This document shows, one piece after another, positions 33,682 through 44,472 of a DNA stretch of 64,000 nt. Position 1 is the first letter of the stretch; each line of letters begins with the position of its first letter. The notes beneath the pieces were generated by a model. It searched no databases. It saw only the letters and a program-made list of their open reading frames with translations, and had not been told where the DNA came from. The DNA lies in assembly GCA_016748015.1 (NCBI GenBank), contig JAAOMT010000054.1, forward strand, positions 142,499-206,498, given 5' to 3'. The DNA comes from Geosiphon pyriformis. Taxonomy: Eukaryota; Glomeromycota; Glomeromycetes; Archaeosporales; Geosiphonaceae. The position numbers and the translations under genes were made by a program.

Positions 33682-35160
33682 AAAGAACTTAAAGAAGTAC
33701 AAAATTTCTTTGAGAATAAACCAACTGAAATCCAATCACTAGTTATAGAACAAAAAGAATCTTCCCCTGAAGAAAAAAAAATGGACATTAAAAATCTGTT
33801 GGCTAGAAATAGCCCAGTTATCTCAAAAGAAGATAACGCCCCTGAACAACTCCATGTGATACAACACATCATTACCACCAAAAAAACTTGTTCCATCTAT
33901 TTGAAGTTTTATCAATCCAATCAACACAATGATGAGTTTATCAAAAAAGAAATAAACCAGATGAAAGATTTTGGATTCATACAAGAAACCAAGAGTGAAT
34001 AAGCTTTCCCAGTTGTAGTGGTATCCAAGAAAGGTGGAACCTTATGCTTCTGTGTTGACTACTGATAATTAAATGCCATCACTATAAAAGACATGTACCC
34101 ACTCCCCAAAATTGATGCAATGCTAGATAAATTCAATGGTGCTGCTTTCTTCTTAACCATTGACTTAACTGCTGAATTCTGGCAAGTAGAGATAGATCCA
34201 AAAAGCAGAAAAAAAACTGCCTTTATCAACAAGTATGGCATCTATGAATTCACAGTCATGCTTTTTAGTCTTACCAATGCTCCTTCCATCTTTCAATGCC
34301 TAATGGATAAAGTGTTTGAATCAGTAAAAAAAAACTTTGTTCTGGTTTACTTGAACAACATAATGGTATATTCAAAAACCTGAGATAAACATCTTGAACA
34401 TTTACAAAAGATTTTTGACCTGCTCAAAAATACTGGCCTTAAGATCAACCCAATCAAATCTTTCTTTGGATGCCAATCCACTCAGTTTCTTGGTTATCTT
34501 ATTACAAAAGATGGAATCTTCTCTAATTTAGCTAAAGTTGAAAAAGTCCAGAATATTAGACAGCCAATGAATGTTCTTGAACTATGCTCTTTCCTTGGTT
34601 TGGTCTCTTACTATTGCAAATTTATTAAGGATTTCTCCAAAATTGCCTTTCCTCTCAACCAGCTACTCAGGAAAAATATCAATTATTACTGGAATACTCA
34701 TCAACAAAAAGCTTTTGAATTTCTAAAGAAAAAACTTGTTACTGAACCAATTCTTAAACAACCTAATCTGAATCAACTTTTTATCCTTCACACTGATACA
34801 TCTGGCTATGAATTTGGTGCTGTTCTTTCACAAAAAGATAAAAATGGCAGAAAACATGCAATAGTATATGCCAGTAGATCCTTTATACCAGCAGAAAAAA
34901 ACTATTCAGTTACTGAACAAGAATGTCTAGCAGTAGTTTGGGCTACTAGCTACTGGGATCAATATCTTCTTGGTGCAAAATTCTTAGTGGTAACATATCA
35001 TTAAGCTTTGATTTGGCTGTGCAAGAAAAAGAAGCTGAAACACAAACAAATAACTTACTGAATACTCTACTTGAATGAATTTGACTATGATATTTAACAC
35101 CACAAAGAAGCAAATCATCAAAACGCTGATGCTCTATCTAGACTTACCATCCAGTAACAG
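33682..35160 (+). pseudogene. B1 reverse transcriptase and RNase H
   Basis: RT blocks: FPVVVVSKKGGTLCFCVDY (33998-34062), FFLTIDLTAEFWQVEID (34147-34197) with the first Asp, YEFTVMLFSLTNAPSIFQ, LVYLNNIMVYS (34342-34374). YLNN (34348-34359) replaces YLDD: both Asp are lost by G to A. RNase H: LHTDTSGYEFGAVLSQK (34786-34837), YASRSFIPAEKNYSVTEQE, ending in NADALSRL. Stops at 34000 (a Trp in B3), 34062, 34381 and 35003. One frame up to about 35160, then a 2-base loss shifts integrase. Confidence 0.87.
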
Positions 35161-35225
35161 TACAATCTCTCAAACCAAACCAACTTAATTATTAGTAACT
35201 CCTTCATAAACAAACAATAATAGAC

Positions 35226-35423
35226 TTGAACAATTACTCTGTCTTAATAGAATTTTTGGATAAAAGACAATACCCACCAGAATACACTCGACAGCAAAGA
35301 GAACATTTGCACAAACAATCAAATTTCTATTTAATCTACCAGAACCAATTATATAAAAGAAACAAAAAAGATCCTGACTGCCTCCAGAGAGTTATCAGAT
35401 TTGAAGAAAGAAAAATTGTAATA
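35226..35423 (+). pseudogene. B1 integrase, first part
   Basis: N-terminal integrase region: VLIEFLDKRQYPPEYT, REHLHKQSNFYLIYQNQLY, RVIRFEERKIVI. It ends inside ...GTAATA at 35423, where T1 begins, just before the zinc-finger His residues. Confidence 0.8.
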
Positions 35424-35452
35424 CAAAGAGGTATAAAAAGTATTGAACACTT
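35424..35452 (+). repeat. T1 left terminal inverted repeat
   Basis: CAAAGAGGTATAAAAAGTAT and onward to AACACTT. It is the inverse of 36750-36778 with two differences in 29 bases. Confidence 0.9.
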
Positions 35453-35521
35453 TTATAATATGTTATATAAAAGAACTAACTTATGAATCATTAATTTTTT
35501 ATTATTATATTAAAATACATG

Positions 35522-36559
35522 TTAGTATTTTGTTTGACCCCTATTTGCTTCAAAAATAGCTTGAACTCAACGTGGCATAGACTTAATCAAATTACGATAG
35601 TAATTTACAGGTATTGCATCTTATTCTTTCTTAACCCACTGTTCCAATTATACAATATTTGAGGGTTGTAAATTACATTGACAAATTTTAACTTCAATAT
35701 ATGACCAAAGATTTTCTATTAGAGTAATATTAGGACTTTGTGCTGGCCAAGAAAGTAATTCAACATTTGAAGAGATAAAAAAAGAACGTGCAACTTTTGA
35801 TGTGTGGATTGGTGTATTGTCTTCCTGAAAAAAAAACTTTTTTTTAGTTTTTTTTGCATAAAGTTTTACCATAGAAATTGCATAATTAGCCAAGATTTTG
35901 CAGTGTATAACTTCAGTAATATAACCAACCAAAGGAACTAAAGGACTCAAACTAACCCATGAAAAAAATCCCCAAAACATATGACCAAAGCTTTTTCTAA
36001 CTGTGGCTGTAATACAATCCTTATGAAACTCTTCGGAAGGTTTACACCATACATGTTCAAATCTTGTAGTCTTAAATTGTGTATATATAGATTCATCTGA
36101 CCAAACAACTTATTTAAAATCTTTTACTGTCCAATTTTCATAAGTACAAGCCCATTGTAAACGTTTTTTTTTATTTGATTTAAAAATTAATGGCTTGAGA
36201 CGAAGAATGCACAAGCAAAGTTCTTCTTGAGCTAATTTATTTTGAATAGTTTGTATAGAAATAGATTTGTTAGTATCTTTAATAAAATTCAATCGTATTT
36301 GAGAAAGAGTTTGGCAGCAGGTTTTTTTATTCTCTATTATTGAATATTTGAGTTGTTTATGTGCGTGTTTGTCAAGAATTTGTGGTCGGCCCGTTCGTTT
36401 TTTAGGAAGTTTTTTTAGCTCATATGACTTTTATACACATATTACAGAAGAACATGAACATTCAATAGTCATGGAAATTTCACTGCTTGTATGTCCTAAC
36501 TTTATTGCTAAAATAATTTCTTCTTTTTGGTATTTAGAAAGTTCTTTTCCAAGACACAT
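35522..36559 (-). pseudogene. T1 transposase
   Basis: Tc1-type DDE transposase of about 345 codons, from MCLGKELSKYQ at 36559 to QTKY-stop at 35522. An N-terminal helix-turn-helix region (IILAIKLGHTSSEISMTI) is followed by a GRPQILDKHA linker and a second HTH (NKSISIQTIQNKLAQEE). Catalytic residues: first Asp in WSDES (about 36100), second Asp in FQEDNTPIH (near 35825), then 34 residues to the Glu of LIENLWSYIE, i.e. DD34E. The triad is intact. Stops: before KSYEL, in FK-stop-VVWSDES (near 36112), after NIV (35648) and two more near the end. Confidence 0.88.
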
Positions 36560-36749
36560 TTGATGCAGTAAATTTTTTCATGACAAGAATGTTTGATATT
36601 TTATATATACACATATGATCCACTGTTGTGTTTTACAAAGACACAATTTATGTTGATTTGTAGATTATAACTATAAGTAATTATAAAAAAAATTATGGCT
36701 TAAATTGGTAATAGTATTACTATATATAGCCTTTTTTATATATTATATT

Positions 36750-36778
36750 AAGTGTTTAATACTTTTTATACTTCTTTG
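36750..36778 (+). repeat. T1 right terminal inverted repeat
   Basis: Starts AAGTGTTTAATAC and ends TACTTCTTTG, followed by TA. Partner of 35424-35452. Confidence 0.9.
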
Positions 36779-36780
36779 TA

Positions 36781-37875
36781 TATAACATGCACACTAACCC
36801 ATTAGCTGGACACTTTGGAAAAACAAAAACAATTCAGAAAATTTTAGCTCATTATTATTGGCCTACCTTGGAAAAGAATATTGCTGAATACATCAAAACC
36901 TGTGACATCTGCCAAAAAAAAAACAAACCCAATCATAAAAAAGATATCCATCCAATTTCTGTTGGTCAACCCTTTAACAAAATTGGTATAGATGTTGTTG
37001 GACTTTTAACAATCACTTCTGATGACAACAGATATATTATCACAGCTACTGACTATCTTACAAAATGGGTAGAAGTAAAAGCTACCCCAAACCAAACAGC
37101 AGTCTTAATAACCAATTTTATTTATGAAGATATCATCTGCCATCATGGCTGCCCCAAAAAACTTTTATCTGATAGCAAAAGAGCTTTTCTCAGTACACTG
37201 GTTGAAGAACTTTGTAGAAAAATGGGAATATGTCATAAACTTTCCTCCCCTTATTACTCCTAAACAAATGGCCTAGTAAAACATTTCAATAGAACATTAT
37301 GTGAAACCTTAGCCAAAACCAGTAAAGAAAAAAACTTATGAAACAAAGTACTGCCTTCAGCTTTGTTTGCTTATAGAACTGTGAATTATGACATAACAAG
37401 TTATGAACTTTTTTATCTGCTCTATAGATGTATGGCAACACTACCAATAGAAATTAATATTGAAACAATACCCTTTGAAGAGATTACAATAGGAAATTAC
37501 AAAAACATTTTGCAAAAAAGACTTGGTACTATTCTTGACTCTTTGGTAGAAACATAAATAATTGTTTTTGAAAAGATAAAACAGTTCCAAAAAAAGCTTA
37601 AAAAAAAGAAAACCGATAAAACACTTTCTTTAAATATAAGTGACTTGGTACTAGAATATCATTCAGATAGAGACAATATTTATGGTGATAAATTCTCTAG
37701 CCAATAGAAAAGACTCTTTATAGTCAACAAAGTTTTGAACAATGGTTCTTATATTCTTCAAGATCAATCTGGAACAATCTTCAATAATCATCCTGTTTAT
37801 GGTACATAACTCAAGAAATATCATAAACGACCTGATTGGCTGCCTGTTGTGGTAATACTGACTTAAATGATCAGC
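36781..37875 (+). pseudogene. B1 integrase, second part
   Basis: Resumes with the zinc finger (LAGHFGKTK, CDICQKKNK; 36800-36925), then the core: IGIDVVGLLTI and LLSDSKRAF keep both Asp, while GLVKHFN (37270-37290) has Lys for the catalytic Glu. C-terminal: FAYRTVNYDITSYELF, then a beta-rich tail (NKVLNNGSYILQDQSG). Stops: TAA for CAA at 37261, TGA at the Trp before NKVLPS (37339), and others after 37556. The end RPDWLPVVVILT overlaps the first open part of the ORF3 frame. Confidence 0.83.
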
Positions 37876-37931
37876 AAAAATCAAGTATAAATAAATGCAT
37901 CATTCTCAAAATAGAGGTATCTTTAATTAAC

Positions 37932-38588
37932 ATGAACAATTATTTTCTGGATCAAAACATTTAAAATGCTTTCTATACTCTCCATGAGTATTGAATCAAA
38001 AACTATTCAAATACTACTCTGACCATTGGAAAACAAACCACTATAACTGATAACAGTGGAATACATACTGTTATTAAACCAAAGAAAACTACTACTAGAA
38101 GAGAAAAAATTGGTAGTAAAATGGATAAATATCTGTTAGAAAGTATAATAGTAACTATACTTCCATCTTCTAGCACAATTGGAAAAACACTTCAAGAAAT
38201 CTTACCTATAGACAAAAACTTGTCATATGGAAGGCAATTAAAACTCTATGGTTGTCTTGGTGAAATCATAGAGAATATGAAACTCATGAAAAAAACAACT
38301 TTAGAGATACAGACAGAAATTTTGGGTATTATATAATTAGATGTTCCAAGAGTTTTAACTATTGCTAAAAGAGCCAAAACTTTAATACAAAGATTTGGTC
38401 TCTTGGATACAAAACTCATTTCATTTCAAGTGTTATATATCTTATTCACAAAAGACTTCAACAAACTAGTTAGCTTTGAGTTAGATAAAACCCTTCCAAT
38501 AGATTACACCATAAATAGCTTGATTTTGCCAGAGCTCAATCTCTTTGGAGAGGATGATGTTACAATTGAAACTTATACTTTTTATTAA
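37932..38588 (+). pseudogene. B1 ORF3
   Basis: 219-codon frame from the ATG of MNNYFLDQNI to a TAA inside the 3' LTR (LTR starts 38558). Three in-frame stops, no indel: after QNI, in HEY-stop-IKNY (Trp in B4), and in GII-stop-LDV (TGG in B0 and B2). Conserved stretches: TLTIGKQTTITDNSG, SKMDKYLLES, LPIDKNLSYGRQL, TKDFNKLVSFELDKTL. Predominantly helical and charged by eye. Function unknown. Confidence 0.7.
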
Positions 38589-39271
38589 TTATCACATGTA
38601 TTAGCCACTGATGTCATATAAATTAGCCACTCTATTTTTAGAAAGTGATCATTGATCTAATCAATGATCTGATCATTGACCTGATCATTGACCTAATTAT
38701 TGACCTGATTATTGACCTGACCAACGACCTGATTATTGACCACTTTTGACAGCTATATAAATAATAAATTTCTTAGCTGTAGAAAAGCATGTAAGAATAA
38801 AAAAAAATAAAAGAAATAAAATAACAACTTCATCTTAATCCTTTTCTTATTACTAATTTCTTTTTCCTACTTTCAAGTATCTGAACATCTTAAAAATAAA
38901 AGATTACTTGTTGGTTATTTTCTACCCTTTTTCTGAACGTGTAATTGCAACATTTGGAGATTATTGAATAAAATGTGACTGAAAAGCACATCTGATACTT
39001 GATATTGAATTCTAAGAGCACCAATGTAAGGCATAGAATTATACCAAGTATGATTATTTGTTGACAGTATGGACTATTCCTCTACCTTTAGATTCTCCAG
39101 TTATCTTTGAAAAGTATAGTGACTAAAATATTTTATAAGACTGATCTCACACATTGAATCCATACTTATTCAATTCGCTCTTTAAAGTTGAATTCCCTTT
39201 TGATTATTTCTATTATCCTACAATTCTGTTTTCCTTTGCTATCTGTTAGCTTGTTACTCCAACCCATAACA
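38558..39271 (+). repeat. B1 3' LTR
   Basis: TGTTACAATTG to AACCCATAACA. The U3 array has eight 12-bp units (about 38647-38742), against seven in the 5' LTR. The first 31 bases encode the end of ORF3. The purine-rich stretch GGAGAGGATGA just before it is the likely polypurine tract. Confidence 0.9.
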
Positions 39272-39704
39272 CTGAAATGACTACAAAAATCAGATTAGCC
39301 AACTTGCAAACACAAAGATGGTCAGTTTATAGTATATTTGAATATCCCACTAAGGAATGATCTAAGTTAGAGTTTAATTTTATAGCAAATATTATGCAAA
39401 TAATAGAAGAAAAGAGCATCTTATTCAAAAGCTCTAGTAACTTACATGGGATATCTGAATCTTCAAGACTATATGTACACTTAATTGAGACTATTATAGC
39501 TTTAGGTGCAATCTACACTAAAGTTAGAAGCTTACTAAGAAAAGAGAACATTTTGTATTTGCATCAGATACAAAACATGGAGAAAAGTGAGATTGTTTTT
39601 TAGGCTTTTTTGCCTGTTATCACAAAATTTATTATGTCTCAAATTTAGAAAAAAGTTTTTTGCCAAAAGATACTTTTAATTATAATACATTTTTATTATT
39701 ATTA
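39272..39704 (+). pseudogene. N1 ORF2 C-terminus and tail
   Basis: Continuation of N1 after B1: EMTTKIRLANLQTQRW, one stop after YPTKE (39358), then an open stretch to 39603 (IIEEKSILFKSSSNLHG, LRKENILYLHQI). This is the far C-terminal region of the LINE protein; no named domain seen. It is followed by a short AT-rich tail with TTATTATTATTA near 39692-39704, possibly the LINE 3' end. Confidence 0.6.
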
Positions 39705-39776
39705 TAGTTTTTAAAGTGTCTGACAACAATACTAATAGTAAAGTGACAACAATCACAAACAAAAGTACAAACAAAG
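39705..39776 (+). pseudogene. LINE N2, first 70 bases kept in original orientation
   Basis: Reads KVSDNNTNSKVTTITNKST with no stop and joins, in frame across the shared ATAC, to the reverse complement of 60133 downward (TTKNIDQVERN). So N2 started here, head to tail behind N1, and B2 split it. The boundary with N1 is approximate. Confidence 0.65.
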
Positions 39777-39780
39777 ATAC

Positions 39781-40494
39781 TATTATGGGTTGGAGTAACA
39801 AGCTAATAGATAGCAAGAAAGAACAGAATTGTAGAGTAATGGATATAATCAAAAAAGAATTCAACTTCAAAGAGCAAATTAAATAAGTATGGATTCAATG
39901 TGTAAGATCAGTCTTATAAAATATCTTAGTTGCTATATTTTTTAAAGATAACTAAGGAATCTGAAGATAGAGAGATAATCCATACTGTCAACAAATGATT
40001 ACACTTGGTATAATTTTATGTCTCATGTCAGTGCTCTTAGAATTCAATATCAAGTATTAGATGTGCTCTTTAGTCATGTTTTATTCAATAATCTTCAAAT
40101 GTTGCAATTACACATTCAGAAAAAGAATAGGAAATAACCAACAAGTAATCTTTTATCTTTAAGATGTTCAGATACTTGAAAGTAAGAAAGGAAAATTAGC
40201 GATAAGAAAAGGATTGAGATGAAGTTGTTATTTTATTTCTTTTATTTTTTTTTATTCTTACATGTTTTTTTACAGCTAAGAGATTCATCACTTATATAGC
40301 TGTCAAAAGTGGTCAATAATCAGATCAATGGTCAGGTTAATGATCAGGTCAATGATCAGGTTAATGATCAGGTCAATGGTCAGGTCATTGATCAAATCAA
40401 TGATTACTTTCTAAAAATAGAGTGGCTAATTTATATAACATCAGTGACTAATATATGTGATAATTAATAAAAAGTATAAGTTTCAACCATAACA
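39781..40494 (-). repeat. B2 3' LTR
   Basis: On the plus strand reads TATTATGGGTTGG to CAACCATAACA, 714 bp. The U3 array has eight 12-bp units (about 40312-40408). ATAC target duplication at 39777-39780. Confidence 0.9.
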
Positions 40495-41094
40495 TTATCC
40501 TCTCCAAAAAGATTAAGCTCCAGCGAAATCAAGCTATTTATGGTGTAATTTATTGGAAGAGTTTTATCTAACTCAAAGCTAACTAGTTTGTTAAAGTTTT
40601 TTGTAAATAAGTTTTGTATCTAAGAGACCAAATCTTTGTATTAAAGTTTTGGCTCTTCTAGCAATAGTTAAAACTCTTAGAACATCTAACCATATAATGT
40701 CCAAAATTTCTGTCTGTATCTCTGAAGTTGTTTTTTTTATGAGTTTCATATTCTCTATAATTTCACCAAGACAACCATAGAGTTCTAATTGCTTTCCATA
40801 TGACAAGTTTTTGTTTATGAATAAGATTTCTTGAAGTGTTTTTCCAATTGTGCTGGAAGATGGAAGTATAGTTACTATTATACTTTCTAACAGATATTTA
40901 TCTATTTTACTACCAATTCTTTCTCTTCTAGTAGTAGTTTTCTTTGGTTTAATAACAGTATGTGTTCTACTGTTATCAGTTATAGTGGTTTGTTTTTCAA
41001 TGGTCAGAGTAGTATTTGAATAGTTTTTGATCCAATACTCATGGAAAGTATAGAAGACATTTTAAATGTTTTGATCCAGAAAATAATTGTTCAT
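40464..41094 (-). pseudogene. B2 ORF3
   Basis: From the ATG of MNNYFLDQNI (41094) to TAA at 40464, inside the LTR. It contains a small deletion in the region ISPQVLYTLSTK (near 40605), so the frame is lost there. It keeps GIIWLDVLRVL, which shows that Trp is the ancestral residue at the site that is a stop in B1 and B3. Confidence 0.68.
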
Positions 41095-41099
41095 GTTAA

Positions 41100-42470
41100 T
41101 TGAAGATACCTCTGTTTTGAGAATAATGCATTTATTTATACTTGATTTTTGCTGATTATTTGAGTCAGTATTACCACAACAGGCAGCCAATCAGGTCATT
41201 TATGATATTTCTTGAGTCATGTACCATGAACAGGATGATCATTAAAGATTGTTCCAGATTGATCTTGAAGAATATAAGAACCATTGTTCAAAACTTTGTT
41301 GACTATAAAAAGTCTTTTCCATTGGCTAAAAAATTTATCACCATAAACATTATCTCTATCTGAATGGTATTCTAGTACCAAGTCACTAACACTTAAAGAA
41401 AGTGTTTTATCGGTTTTCTTTTTTTTAAGCTTTTTTTGGAACTGTTTTATCTTTTCAAAAGCAATTATTTATGTTTCTACCAAGGGGTCAAGAATAGTAC
41501 CAAGTCTTTTTTGCAAAATGTTTTTGTAATTTCCTATCGTTATTTCTTCAAAGGGTATTGTTTCAATATTAGTTTCTATTGATAGTATTGCCATGCATCC
41601 ATAGAGCAGATAAAAAAGTTCATAACTTGTTATGTCATGATTCACAGTTCTATAAACAAACAAAACTGAAGGCAGTACTTTGTTCCATAAGTTTTTTTCT
41701 TTCCTGGTTTTGGCTAAGGTTTTACATAATGTTTTATTGAAAGATTCTACTAAGTCATTTGTTTAGGAGTGATAAGAGGAGGAAAGTTTATGACATATTC
41801 CCATTTTTTTACAAAGTTTTTCAACCAGTGTACTGAGAAAAGCTTTTTCGCTATCAGATAAAAGTTCTTTGGAGCAGCTATAATGGCAGATAATATCTTC
41901 ATAAATGAAATTGGCTATTGAGACTGCTGTTTGATCTGGGGTGGCTTTTGTTTCTACCCATTTTGTAAGATAGTTGGTAGCTGTAATAATATATCTGTTG
42001 CCATCAGGAGTGATTGTTAAAGATCCAATAACATCTATACCAATTCTGTTAAAGGGTTGATCAACAGAGATTGGATGGATATCTTCTTTATGATTGGGTT
42101 TGTCTCTTCTTTGGCAGATGTCACAGATTTTGATGTATTTAGTAATGTTCTTTCCCAAGGTAGGCCAATAATAATGAGCTAAAGTTTTTTGAATTGTTTT
42201 TGTTTTTCCAAAGTGTCTAGTTAATGGGTCAGTGTGCATGTTATATATTACAATTTCTTTTCTTCAAATCTGATAACTCTTTGGAGGCAGTCAGGATCTT
42301 TTCTATTTCTTTTATATAATTGATTCTGGTGGATCAAATAAAAATTTGATTGTTTGTGCAAATGTTTTCTTTGCTGTTGAGTGTATTCTGGTGGGTATTG
42401 TCCTTTACCCAAAAATTCTATTAAGGCAGAGTAGTTGTCCAAGTCCATTATTGTGTTTGTTTTTGAAGGA
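41100..42470 (-). pseudogene. B2 integrase
   Basis: Open stretches 42248-42448 and 41763-42239. N-terminal SALIEFLGKGQYPPEY, zinc finger (RHFGKTK, CDICQRRDK), core with IGIDVIGSLTI, LLSDSEKAF and LVESFN, so the Asp, Asp and Glu triad is retained. A TAA replaces Gln at 41763 (SYHS-stop-TND), and stops follow in the C-terminal part. The Trp codon before NKVLPS is intact here. The end of the frame overlaps the ORF3 region. Confidence 0.84.
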
Positions 42471-42539
42471 GTTACTAATAATTAAGTTGGTTTGGTTTGA
42501 TAGGTTGTATTGTTACTGGATGGTAAGTCTAGATAAAGT

Positions 42540-43890
42540 GTCAGCATTTTAATGATTTGCTCCTTTACAGTGTTGAATATTATAGTCAAATTCATCCAAG
42601 TGGAGTATTCAGCAAGTTATTTGTTTGTGTTCCAGCTTCTTTTTCTTGCACAGCCAAACCAAGGCTTGATGATATGTTACCACTAAGAATTTTGCACCAA
42701 GAAGATATTGATCCCAGTAGTTAGTAACCCAAACTACTGCTAGACATTCTTGTTCAGTAACTGAATAGTTCTTTTCTGCTGGTATAAGGGATCTACTGGC
42801 ATATACTATTGCATGTTCTCTGCCATTTTTATCTTTCTGTGAAACGACAGCACCAAGTCCATAGCCAGATGTATCAGTGTGGAGGATAAAAGGTTGATTC
42901 AGATTAGGTTGTTTAAGAATTGGTTCAGTAACAAGTTTTTTCTTTAGAAATTCAAAAGCTTTTTGTTGATGAGTGTCCCAGTGATAATTGACATTTTTCC
43001 TGAGTAGCTGGTTGAAAGAAAAAGCAATTTTGGAGAAATCCTTGATAAATTTGTGATAGTAAGAGGCCAAACCAAGAAAAGAGCATAGTTCAGGAACATT
43101 CATTGACTGTCTAATGTTCTGGACTTTTTCAACTTTAGCTAGATTAGGGAAGATTCTATCTTTTGTAATAAGATAACCAAGAAACTAAGTGGATTGGCAT
43201 CCAAAAAAAGATTTGATTGGGTTGATCTTAAGACCAGCATTTTTGAGCAGGTCAAAAATCTTTTGTAAATATTCAAGGTGTTTATCCCAGGTTTTTGAAT
43301 ATACCATTATGTCATCCAAGTAAACCAGAACAAAGTTTTCTTTTACTGATTCAAACACTTTATCCATTAAGTATTGAAAGGTGGGAGGAGCATTGGTAAG
43401 ACCAAAAGGCATGACTGTGAATTCATAGGTGCCATACTTAGTGATAAAGGCAGTTTTTTTTCTGCTTTCTGAATCCATTTCTATTTGCCAGAATCTAGCA
43501 GTTAAGTCAATGATTGAAAAAAAAGCAGCACCATTGAATTTATCTAGCATTGCATCAATTTTGGGAAGTGGATACATGTCTCTTATAGTGATGGCATTTA
43601 ATTGTCAGTAGTCAACACAAAAGCATAGGGTTCCACCTTTCTTGGATATCATTACAACTGGAAAAGCCTATTTACTCTTGGTTTCTTGTATGAATCCAAG
43701 ATCTTTCATCTGGTTTATCTTTTTCTTAATAAACTCATCATTGTGTTGATTGGATTGATAAGACTTCAAATGAATGGGGCGAGTTTCTTTGATGGTGATG
43801 ATGTGTTGTATTACATGGGTTTGTTCAGGGTCATTATCTTCTTTTGAGATAACTGGGCTATTTCTAGCCAACAGATTTTCAATGTCCACT
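42540..43890 (-). pseudogene. B2 reverse transcriptase and RNase H
   Basis: Open in long stretches: 43185-43577 (RT palm, FFSIIDLTARFWQIEMD, YEFTVMPFGLTNAPPTFQ, VYLDDIMVYS with YLDD at 43311-43322 intact) and 42609-43103 (connection and RNase H, LHTDTSGYGLGAVVSQK, YASRSLIPAEKNYSVTEQE, ending LVWLCKKKKLEHKQI). Stops near 43184 (after CQST), 43610 and 43668. All catalytic motifs I can see are intact, so this is one of the best preserved RTs in the window. Confidence 0.86.
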
Positions 43891-43979
43891 TTTCTTTCTT
43901 CGGGGAAAGTTTTTTTTGTTCTATAACTAGTAATTGGATTTCAGGTGGTTCATTCTCAAAGGATTTTTGTACTTCTTTA

Positions 43980-44472
43980 AGTTCTTCTCGAGGTATCAAA
44001 CTAATTGGTTCCCAATCTTTGTAATAGATCAGGCAGAATTTGCATTTATCACTTGGTGAATACAAAGGTTTATTGCACTAGCACCATGCATAAGGGCCAT
44101 GCCACCAATAATTGTATTTGGCTTTCTTGCTAGATTTTCTGTTAAAGATTCTTCTGAGGATATCATAGTAGGACCAGCAGATCAGCTTGCCATTTACCAT
44201 GATTCCTTTTTTGTCAGCTTTAACATTGTCTAGTGGCTTGCTATTGCTGGTGAAGATGATATAAGTGAGTTCAGCAGTTTCTTCTGGTTCTTCTTGATCT
44301 TCATCTTTATCACTTTCATCATTATCTGATTTGTCTGATTGCTCTTCTTCTTGGCTTTGTTTGAGTACTGGAGGAGTTGTCCAATGACAACATTTAACCA
44401 CAATAGATTTCTTATTACATTTGATGGTCAGTTCACAAAGTTCATAATCAAGCAAGACTTTTGCTTTCTTAA
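43980..44472 (-). pseudogene. B2 cysteine-rich module and protease end
   Basis: From right to left: protease end LLDYELCELTIKC, acidic linker (SDNDESDKDEDQEE), GIMVNGKLICWSYYDILRR, WWHGPYAWC then a stop, and LYSPSDKCKFCLIYYKDW. One Cys of the CxxCxC set is Tyr here. The protease breaks at 44472, where O1b is inserted, and resumes at 46911. Confidence 0.72.
44458..44472 (+). repeat. O1b target duplication, left
   Basis: CTTTTGCTTTCTTAA, 15 bases, repeated exactly at 46911-46925. Both fall in the LKKAK codons of B2 protease. Confidence 0.9.

Larger units (their letters stand above)
35424..36778 (-). mobile_element. T1, Tc1/mariner DNA transposon
   Basis: 1355-bp element flanked by TA on both sides (35422-35423 and 36779-36780). 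Terminal inverted repeats begin CAAAG(A)(A/G)GTATAAAAAG at both ends and extend for about 29 bases with two mismatches. It carries one transposase on the minus strand. It is inserted in the integrase of B1 and in no other family B copy seen here, so it arrived after B1. Confidence 0.92.
30190..39271 (+). mobile_element. Ty3/gypsy family B element B1, complete
   Basis: LTR (702 bp), gag, frameshift site, protease, cysteine-rich module, RT/RNase H, integrase, ORF3, LTR (714 bp). Flanks are CTGG (30186-30189) and CTGA (39272-39275), a 4-bp target duplication with one mismatch; without B1 the LINE N1 frame closes. Integrase carries T1. Gag has about eight in-frame stops, RT has NN in place of DD, protease has lost the Gly of DSG, so B1 is inactive. 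Confidence 0.92.
15345..39704 (+). mobile_element. LINE N1, split by A2 and B1
   Basis: Non-LTR retrotransposon in three exon-like blocks: 15345-16486 (ORF1), 26561-30189 (end of ORF1, endonuclease, RT) and 39272 to about 39704 (C-terminus and tail). Reading continues in frame across both insertions when compared with N2. It is 5'-truncated: N2 has several hundred more bases at its start. Its own target duplication was not found, and both edges are approximate. It inserted into C1 ORF3. Confidence 0.78.

Noticed and set aside
39692-39704. TTATTATTATTA as a stand-alone microsatellite
   Set aside because: Only about four units and placed at the junction of N1 and N2, so more likely a LINE tail; too short to call a separate feature.
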